Shown here: one piece after another, positions 55,556-64,000 of the stretch
Layout: every line of letters begins with the position of its first letter
How positions within the stretch are numbered: the first letter of the stretch is position 1
Assembly: GCA_903870275.1 (NCBI GenBank)
Contig: CAIQCK010000030.1
Location: 1 to 64,000, forward strand
DNA length: 64,000 nucleotides
Source of the DNA: an uncultured bacterium
GTDB taxonomy: Bacteria > Verrucomicrobiota > Verrucomicrobiia > CAIQCK01
Direction: 5' to 3'
Translations under genes and position numbers: made by a program
The notes under the pieces: generated by a model
The model's database searches: none
What the model saw: only the letters and a program-made list of their open reading frames with translations
Told to the model about the DNA's origin: nothing

Positions 55556-56950
55556 ATGCCAATAGACATCAAGAAGCTGGTCGCTGAACGGTTGGGCGAA
55601 AACTACGCCCTGCACGAACGTTATGTGAACTCGACGCTCGTGAAGGTGCTGCGGACGATTGGTCTCGACAAGGTTTACGCAAAGGCCAAAGGCCAATACC
55701 TCTGGGACAAGGAAGGCAATCGTTATCTCGATTACCTCAGCGGCTACGGCGTGTTCAACATCGGGCGAAATCATCCCGCCGTGCAACAGGCCATCCGCGA
55801 CGTGCTCGACCTCGACCTGCCGAACATGGTCCAGTTGGACTGCGCGTTTCTCAGCGGCGTGCTGGCGGAGGAACTGGTCAAACACTGCCCGCCGCACTTG
55901 AACGCCGTGTTCTTCTGCAACAGCGGCACCGAGGCGGTGGAAGGCGCTTTGAAGTTCGCCAAAGGCGCCACCGGCCGGCCGCGGATCGTTTATTTCGACA
56001 ACGCCTTCCACGGTCTCACGCTCGGCTCACTCAGCATCAACGGCGCCGACAGCTTCCGCGAAGGGTTCGAGCCGCTGCTGCCGGGCAGCGAGAGGATCAA
56101 GATGAACGACATCGGCGCGCTGGAGCGGCTTCTGGCCAAGCGCGACGTGGCGGCGTTTATCTTCGAGTCCTGCCAGGGCAAGATGCTGGACGTGCCGACG
56201 GACGATTTCCTGCCGAAGGCGCAGGCGCTCTGCCGCCAATACGGCACGCTGCTCATCAGCGACGAAGTCCAGACCGGCTTCGGGCGCACCGGCAAGATGT
56301 TCGGCTTTCAACACTGGAACCTGGAGCCGGACATCATCACGCTGGCAAAGGCGATCAGCGGCGGTTACGTGCCGTGCGGCGCGTTCGTCACGCGGCGCGA
56401 AATCCATCAGAAGATTTACTCGCGCCTCGACCGCTGCGTGGTGCATTCGACGACCTTTGGCCGCAACAATCTCGCCATGGCCGCGGGATTGGCGACGCTG
56501 CGCGTGCTGGACGATGAGAACCTCGTGGAGCGCGGCGCGAAGCTCTCGGAGTTCCTGTTTGCCGAGCTGAACAAGCTCAAGGAAAAGCACGATATAATCA
56601 AGGAAGTGCGGGGCAAGGGCCTGATGATCGGCGTCGAGTTCCAGGAACCGCGCGGATTTCAAACAAAGATGGCGTGGAAGACAATTCACGCGGCCGACAA
56701 ATCCATGTTCCCGCAGATCATCGTCAGCAACCTGCTGAAGAAGCATCGTGTCCTGGCGCAGGTCGCCGCCCACAATCACGACATCATCAAAATCCTGCCG
56801 TCGCTGATGAGCACGGAGGAAGACGCCCGCTATTTTGTCAGCGCGCTCGACGATGTGCTCGGCGAATGCAACCGCGCCATCGGTCCGATGTTGGAATTCG
56901 GCCTCGGTCTCGCCAAAGCCGCGATGGCCGCCAAGAACGCGCCGGCGTGA
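55556..56950 (+). CDS. Class III PLP-dependent aminotransferase (ornithine/putrescine type)
   Basis: A 464-residue enzyme of the acetylornithine/ornithine/putrescine aminotransferase fold. Marks are YLSGYGVFNIGRNHPAV, FFCNSGTEAVEGALKFAK, the PLP-contacting segment TLLISDEVQTGFGRTGKMFG with its Asp, and LAKAISGGYVPCG with the Schiff-base Lys. Substrate cannot be fixed by eye; the ornithine/putrescine/2,4-diaminobutyrate group is likely. A GGGAA lies seven bases before the ATG. It is not clearly part of the upstream operon given the hairpins between. Confidence 0.88.
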   Translation: MPIDIKKLVAERLGENYALHERYVNSTLVKVLRTIGLDKVYAKAKGQYLWDKEGNRYLDYLSGYGVFNIGRNHPAVQQAIRDVLDLDLPNMVQLDCAFLSGVLAEELVKHCPPHLNAVFFCNSGTEAVEGALKFAKGATGRPRIVYFDNAFHGLTLGSLSINGADSFREGFEPLLPGSERIKMNDIGALERLLAKRDVAAFIFESCQGKMLDVPTDDFLPKAQALCRQYGTLLISDEVQTGFGRTGKMFGFQHWNLEPDIITLAKAISGGYVPCGAFVTRREIHQKIYSRLDRCVVHSTTFGRNNLAMAAGLATLRVLDDENLVERGAKLSEFLFAELNKLKEKHDIIKEVRGKGLMIGVEFQEPRGFQTKMAWKTIHAADKSMFPQIIVSNLLKKHRVLAQVAAHNHDIIKILPSLMSTEEDARYFVSALDDVLGECNRAIGPMLEFGLGLAKAAMAAKNAPA

Positions 56951-56978
56951 AGCGGACGCGATAGTTTGAGTCGAGAGT

Positions 56979-57398
56979 CTAGATGTAGAACATTCCCCCG
57001 CCCTGCTCCGAAGCGGACACGAGGTCCTCGAACGTCACGCTGTCCGCGATTTGTTCGGCGGAGTGTTTGATCTTTCGCCACACTTCCTTCATGCCTTCGG
57101 GGCAGTTCGGATCGCCGAGACTCGGGATGTCCAACACATGACCCTGGACGGCGCGCACCACGTCGCCAAAACAAATCTTGCCGGGCGGTCGCGTCAGGCA
57201 GTAGCCGCCGTCTTTGCCGCGTTTGCTTTTCACGAAGCCGGCGCTTCGCAGCACGGTGAGAATCTGGACAAGGTAATTTTCAGGAATCCCCTGCGCCGCC
57301 GCCAGCGCCTGGACATGCACTGTCTGATCTTCGTCGTAATGCTGAGCCATCCACGCAATGGCGCGACAGGCATAGTCCGTTTTGATTGAAAGTTTCAT
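56979..57398 (-). CDS. Rrf2-family transcriptional regulator
   Basis: A 139-residue winged-helix regulator beginning MKLSIKTDYACRAIAWMAQH. It has VHVQALAAAQGIPENYLVQI (recognition helix region) and KRGKDGGYCLTRPPGKICFGDVVRAVQG, typical of Rrf2. In the ligand region IscR uses three closely spaced Cys; here only one is present (DPNCPEG), so an IscR-type iron-sulfur cluster is unlikely and another sensing mode is expected. It is divergent from gyrB across a 246-base AT-rich gap that holds several inverted repeats. Confidence 0.92.
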   Translation of the reverse strand: MKLSIKTDYACRAIAWMAQHYDEDQTVHVQALAAAQGIPENYLVQILTVLRSAGFVKSKRGKDGGYCLTRPPGKICFGDVVRAVQGHVLDIPSLGDPNCPEGMKEVWRKIKHSAEQIADSVTFEDLVSASEQGGGMFYI

Positions 57399-57546
57399 GC
57401 GGAAGACGAATCTTTAGTAAATCACTCAGGATGGTTTTTAGTAGTCCCCACTTCGCAGAAAGTCAAGCTTTACACTCTACATCCGTCCGATTTTTCGCAT
57501 CGGTAAAAATACTTTGCCGTCTCTTAAAATCGTATCATATCTATCA

Positions 57547-57558
57547 GCATTGCAATGC
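57547..57558. promoter_or_regulatory. 12-base perfect palindrome
   Basis: GCATTGCAATGC is perfectly self-complementary and lies between the Rrf2 and gyrB genes, about 30 bases upstream of the promoter-like pair. It may be a regulator site. Confidence 0.35.
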
Positions 57559-57580
57559 GTTACGATATTGACCGTTTCCA

Positions 57581-57621
57581 GATTATCATTGCAAAAAAGC
57601 GCCGCGATTCTTATGATAATC
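57581..57621 (+). promoter_or_regulatory. gyrB promoter framed by a 9-base inverted repeat
   Basis: TTGCAA (57589-57594) and TATGAT (57612-57617) are separated by 17 bases, a good sigma-70-type promoter. GATTATCAT (57581-57589) and ATGATAATC (57613-57621) form a perfect inverted repeat whose arms cover the -35 edge and the -10. This would suit a repressor or supercoiling-sensitive control of gyrase. It lies 24 bases before the gyrB start. Confidence 0.6.
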
Positions 57622-57629
57622 GTGTTTAA

Positions 57630-60158
<2,529 letters not shown>

Positions 60159-60221
60159 CCACTACCGCCCTTGCGCATCCCGAATACAGGTTTATCCGCC
60201 AACCAGCCCTACCTGCCCATC

Positions 60222-62786
60222 ATGTATGTCCAAAACGAGAAACTAAGTCCCGTCAACATCGCCGACGAGATGCAGAAGTCGTTCATCGATTATTCGGTGA
60301 GCGTGATCATTTCGCGCGCCCTGCCGGACGCCCGCGACGGGCTGAAGCCATCCCAGCGCCGCATCCTTTTTTCGATGCTGGAGCTTGGCCTCCAGCCCAA
60401 TCGACCGTCCCGCAAGTGCGCCAAGATCGTTGGTGAAACGATGGGTAACTATCACCCCCACGGTGACCTTGCCATTTACCCGACGCTCTACCACATGGCG
60501 CAAGACTTCGCGATGCGCTACCCGCTCATTGATGGCCAGGGCAACTTCGGCTCGATTGACGGCGATGATCCCGCAGCCATGCGTTACACCGAAGCGCGAT
60601 TGACGCCGCTGGCGATGCTGATGCTCGCCGATCTCGACAAAGACACGGTTGATTTCCAGCCGAACTACGATGACTCCAAGGTCGAGCCGAAAGTGCTCGC
60701 CGCCGGTTTCCCGAACCTTATTTGCAACGGTACCACCGGCATCGCCGTCGGCATGGCCACCAGCATCCCGCCGCACAATCTCAATGAAATCGCCGACGCG
60801 ATCATCCACCTGATTGATCATCCCGATTGCGAGCTGGAATCGCTTTTCAAATTCGTCCAAGGCCCCGACTTCCCCACCGGCGGCATGATCTGCGGCCGCG
60901 CGCCGATTCTCGAGGCTTACAAGACCGGCCGGGGCTCGATCAAGCTCCGGGGCCGCGCCGGCATTGAAGAGCACAGCGGCAAAGACCACATCGTCATCAC
61001 GCAGATGCCGTTCAATGTGGCGCCGTCCACCGTCGAAACGCAGGTCGCCGCGCTGGTCAACGACAAGAAGATCGAGGGAATCTCCGACATCCGCAACGAA
61101 ACCAACAAGGACGGCGTGCGCCTGGTCATCGAGTTGAAGCGCGGCGCCATCCCGAAGATCATCCTCAGCAATCTCTTCAAACACACCCAGCTCGAAACGA
61201 CCGTCGGCATCAACATGCTGGCCATTGACCACGGCCGGCCGCGCACGCTGAACCTCAAGCAACTGCTCCAGTGCTACACCGAGCACCGGCGCGAGGTCAT
61301 CGTCCGCCGCACGCAGTACGAGTTGCGCGCAGCCGAGGCCCGCGCCGAGCTTCTCGACGCCTATCTCATCGCACTGGCCAATCTGGACGAGTTCATTCGC
61401 ATCATCCGCGAGTCCCGCACCCGCGAGGAGGCGAAGATCAAGCTGCTGTCTTTTTCGTGGACCAAGGCACAGGTCCAGCACTTCGGCATGCACATCCGCA
61501 GTGAAGCGCGGCTCGTCAGCGGGCGGTATGAATTCAGCGAAACACAGGTGGACGCCATTCTCGAACTGCGTCTCTACCAGCTCACCGGTCTCGAGCGCGA
61601 CAAGATCGCCAAGGAATACAAGGCGATCATCGATCGCATCGTCGAGTTGCAGGGCATCCTCGCCAGCGAGGCGAAGATTTGGGGCATCGTCAAACAGGAG
61701 CTGAAGGAACTCCGCGAGAAGCATGGCGACCCCCGTCGCACTGACATTGTTCCCGACGAAGGCGAGATCAGGATCGAGGACCTCATCGCCAACGAGGCCG
61801 CCATCATCACCATCACGCACGGCGGTTACATCAAGCGCACCGCCGTCTCCGCCTACCGCGCCCAGCGCCGCGGCGGCAAGGGCGTCAGCGGCGCCGATAC
61901 CAAGGACGACACGGATTTCGTCGAGCACCTGTTCACGGCCAGCACGCACGACTTCATCATGTTCTGCACCGACAACGGGCGGATTTACTGTGAGAAGGTC
62001 TATGACATTCCCGAGGCGGGCCGCGCCTCCCGCGGCAAATCCATCGCCAACCTGCTGGCATTGCGGGAAGGCGAGAAGATCGCCGCGATGATCCGCGTCC
62101 AGGAGTTCAGCGACAAACAGCACCTGTTCTTCGCCACGCAAAACGGCATCGTCAAGAAAACCAACTTGAGTGAATACGCCAATGTCCGCCGCACCGGCGT
62201 GGCGGGCATCAACATCGAGAAGGACGACCAACTCATCGGCGTGCGCCTCACCACCGGCAACAGCGAGCTCGTACTGGTTTCGCGCAAGGGCCAGTCCATC
62301 CGATTCCATGAGGAAGACGTGCGCGACATGGGCCGCACCGCCACCGGCGTCTGGGGCATGGACCTCGAAGAAGACGACCAACTCGTCGGAGTCGAGACCG
62401 TGGACCCACAGGCCACGCTGCTGGTCGCCGGCGAAAACGGCATCGGCAAGCGCACCGAGTTCGAGGAATACCGCAAGCAATCGCGCGGCGGCAAAGGCAT
62501 CATCACCATGGCCACCAGCGAGAAAACCGGCCATGTCGTCGGCGCCCTGAGCGTGACCGACACTGACGAGATCATGCTGACCACCGCCGGCGGCCAGACA
62601 GTCCGCTGCGCCGTCAAGGGCGTGCGCGTCTGCGGCCGCAACACCCAGGGGGTGCGACTCATCCACCTTGGCTCCGGGGACAAACTCGTGGCCATCGCCC
62701 GCGTCATCAGCGAATCGCAGGAAGACGCCGCTGAGAGCGCGCCGCTGGCCATCCCCGCGCCTCCGGCTCCGGAAACGAAGGGCTAG
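60222..62786 (+). CDS. gyrA: DNA gyrase subunit A
   Basis: Breakage-reunion subunit of gyrase. The 854-residue protein has [20 protein letters not shown], the catalytic Tyr at 122 in [10 protein letters not shown], and six C-terminal blades. The GyrA box QRRGGKG begins at residue 548, separating it from ParC. The quinolone region [10 protein letters not shown] has Ala-Ile where many species carry Ser/Asp-type residues near the same site. ATG 60222 gives the standard N-terminus; a TTG 17 codons earlier stays open. Its short C-terminus is rich in Ala and Pro. Confidence 0.96.
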   Translation: MYVQNEKLSPVNIADEMQKSFIDYSVSVIISRALPDARDGLKPSQRRILFSMLELGLQPNRPSRKCAKIVGETMGNYHPHGDLAIYPTLYHMAQDFAMRYPLIDGQGNFGSIDGDDPAAMRYTEARLTPLAMLMLADLDKDTVDFQPNYDDSKVEPKVLAAGFPNLICNGTTGIAVGMATSIPPHNLNEIADAIIHLIDHPDCELESLFKFVQGPDFPTGGMICGRAPILEAYKTGRGSIKLRGRAGIEEHSGKDHIVITQMPFNVAPSTVETQVAALVNDKKIEGISDIRNETNKDGVRLVIELKRGAIPKIILSNLFKHTQLETTVGINMLAIDHGRPRTLNLKQLLQCYTEHRREVIVRRTQYELRAAEARAELLDAYLIALANLDEFIRIIRESRTREEAKIKLLSFSWTKAQVQHFGMHIRSEARLVSGRYEFSETQVDAILELRLYQLTGLERDKIAKEYKAIIDRIVELQGILASEAKIWGIVKQELKELREKHGDPRRTDIVPDEGEIRIEDLIANEAAIITITHGGYIKRTAVSAYRAQRRGGKGVSGADTKDDTDFVEHLFTASTHDFIMFCTDNGRIYCEKVYDIPEAGRASRGKSIANLLALREGEKIAAMIRVQEFSDKQHLFFATQNGIVKKTNLSEYANVRRTGVAGINIEKDDQLIGVRLTTGNSELVLVSRKGQSIRFHEEDVRDMGRTATGVWGMDLEEDDQLVGVETVDPQATLLVAGENGIGKRTEFEEYRKQSRGGKGIITMATSEKTGHVVGALSVTDTDEIMLTTAGGQTVRCAVKGVRVCGRNTQGVRLIHLGSGDKLVAIARVISESQEDAAESAPLAIPAPPAPETKG

Positions 62787-62830
62787 CCGCGGAATTGCCT
62801 TCAGCGCAAGCAGCGGTAGATTTTAATGAC

Positions 62831-63955
62831 GTGAAACCAGACCTGAAATCGCTGACACATGATGAGATTACCCGCTTGTTGATCAAGCAGGGGCATCCGA
62901 CTTATCGCGCGACGCAAGTGGTCCAGTGGGCCTACGAGCGCGCGGCAGAATCTTTCGATGCCATGAGCAATCTGTCGCTGCCGTTGCGTCAGTGGCTGGC
63001 GTCGGAGTTCGACCTCTGGACCGTCAAGGCCTTGCGCGACCAGCGTTCAACGGACACCACCGAGAAGCTTCTCTGGCAGTTGCGCGACGGCCAACTCGTC
63101 GAGACGGTCCTCATCCCTGCCACGCCGGGTCTCACGTCCTGCGCCGACCGCCACACGGTTTGCGTTTCCACACAGGTCGGCTGCGCCTACGGCTGCAAGT
63201 TTTGCGCCAGCGGATTGAACGGGTTCCGCCGCAATCTCACCGCGGGAGAAATCGTGGATCAGGTGCTCGCCGTCGTCCGCATGGGCCGCACCACGGGCAT
63301 CCGCGTCGGCGACGCGCCCCCTGTGCCCGATCCGGAATTTCGCGTTCAGAACATCGTGGTCATGGGCATGGGCGAACCGCTGGCGAACTACGACCACCTG
63401 ATGAAGGCGTTGAAGATCATCAACGCGCCGTGGGGCCTGAACATCGGCTCGCGGAAAATCACCGTTTCCACATGCGGCTTGCCGGAGCAGATCAAGCAAC
63501 TGGCCAACGAACCGATGCAAATCCGGCTCGCCGTCTCGTTGCACGGCACCAATGACACCGTGCGCGACCAGATCATGCCGGTCAACCTCAAGCACCCGGT
63601 GCGCGAATTGATGCACGCCTGCGAGTATTACGCGAAGACCAAAGGCCGGATGATGACGTTCGAGTATATCCTCATCGAGGGCGTGAACGATGATTTGAAT
63701 CTGGCCGACCAACTCACCGCGATGGCGCGCCGGCTTCATGCCAAGGTGAACCTGATTCCCTACAACCCGGTGGAGGGTTTGCACTGGCGGCGGCCGTCCC
63801 TGGACCGTTGCCACGCGTTTGCCGCCCGCGTGAAAAGCCGCGGCGTGGCGGCGACCCTCCGGATCGAGAAAGGCGGCGACATTGCCGCGGCGTGCGGCCA
63901 ACTGCGGTTGCAAACCATGCGCGACAAGCCGCCCGTCACTCCTGCCGTGCCATGA
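62831..63955 (+). CDS. rlmN: 23S rRNA/tRNA adenine C2-methyltransferase RlmN
   Basis: Radical SAM enzyme that methylates A2503 of 23S rRNA and A37 of some tRNAs. It contains CVSTQVGCAYGCKFCASG (CxxxCxxC cluster), VVMGMGEPLANYDHLMKAL, SRKITVSTCGL, LAVSLHGTND and the C-terminal Cys in GDIAAACGQL used for methyl transfer. A GTG at 62831 (VKPDLKSLT) gives the common N-terminus; a TTG at 62795 is the longer alternative. The stop overlaps the next gene as ATGA. Confidence 0.93.
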   Translation: MKPDLKSLTHDEITRLLIKQGHPTYRATQVVQWAYERAAESFDAMSNLSLPLRQWLASEFDLWTVKALRDQRSTDTTEKLLWQLRDGQLVETVLIPATPGLTSCADRHTVCVSTQVGCAYGCKFCASGLNGFRRNLTAGEIVDQVLAVVRMGRTTGIRVGDAPPVPDPEFRVQNIVVMGMGEPLANYDHLMKALKIINAPWGLNIGSRKITVSTCGLPEQIKQLANEPMQIRLAVSLHGTNDTVRDQIMPVNLKHPVRELMHACEYYAKTKGRMMTFEYILIEGVNDDLNLADQLTAMARRLHAKVNLIPYNPVEGLHWRRPSLDRCHAFAARVKSRGVAATLRIEKGGDIAAACGQLRLQTMRDKPPVTPAVP

Positions 63956-64000
63956 AGGCTTTCGAGTTCTTCGAACACACCGCCGACATCGGCGTACGCG
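63952..64000 (+). CDS. Archease, N-terminal part (cut by window edge)
   Basis: Only 16 residues are visible, MKAFEFFEHTADIGVR, the near-invariant opening of archease, a protein that activates the RNA ligase RtcB. The ATG overlaps the rlmN stop. rtcB would be expected just beyond the edge. Confidence 0.8.
   Translation, partial: MKAFEFFEHTADIGVR

Noticed and set aside
60243-62666. Antisense frame of over 800 codons across gyrA
   Set aside because: Same reason; no protein motif and no start context.

Overview
The window is a GC-rich bacterial chromosome segment, probably from a Verrucomicrobiota member of the Pedosphaera/Limisphaerales type. I infer this from the gene mix: secreted ThuA-like and paired Gfo/Idh/MocA proteins, a DUF1559/type II-like prepilin, an FmdB zinc ribbon, an archease gene start, many short palindromic repeats, and complete gyrA and gyrB. 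No 16S or tRNA gene was seen, so the taxonomy is an inference.

0-7.2 kb is mixed accessory DNA. It holds two joined transposase fragments, gmd (GDP-mannose 4,6-dehydratase), an FmdB zinc-ribbon gene, a DUF218 gene, a NusG/RfaH-like gene broken at a T run, and an orphan phage terminase pair whose large subunit is broken at a C run (G run in the coding sense).

7.3-27.7 kb is a signalling island. A minus-strand run encodes two single STAS proteins, an RsbW-GAF-PP2C fusion, a CheY-like receiver, a WecG/TagA/CpsF glycosyltransferase fused to two STAS domains, and a sigma-54 activator. This reads as a partner-switching circuit wired directly to a surface-polysaccharide enzyme, and it is the most novel-looking system here. 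Two large hybrid histidine kinases run on the plus strand. A full chemosensory cluster follows in transcription order cheA-cheW-mcp-cheR-cheD-cheY-cheX-cheB, with no flagellar genes in view.

28.2-38.3 kb is a housekeeping operon on the plus strand: nusA-infB-rbfA-nrnA-truB-ribF-hemW-aroE and a prepilin peptidase, tightly packed with several stop/start overlaps. An O-antigen ligase/TPR protein and a prepilin gene follow on the minus strand. metG, a solitary peptide-type substrate-binding lipoprotein, a secreted glycosidase-like protein and a retropepsin-like protease come next.

47.0-51.8 kb is repeat-rich: a MITE-like 131 bp palindromic element, a HEAT-repeat protein between 13 bp inverted repeats, four copies of a 15 bp palindromic repeat, a small diheme cytochrome, and a degenerate ORF with an exact-length 219 bp tandem duplication. 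51.8-57.4 kb carries a periplasmic sugar-type operon (ThuA, two Gfo/Idh proteins), a class III aminotransferase and an Rrf2 regulator. 57.6-64 kb carries gyrB-gyrA-rlmN and the first codons of archease.
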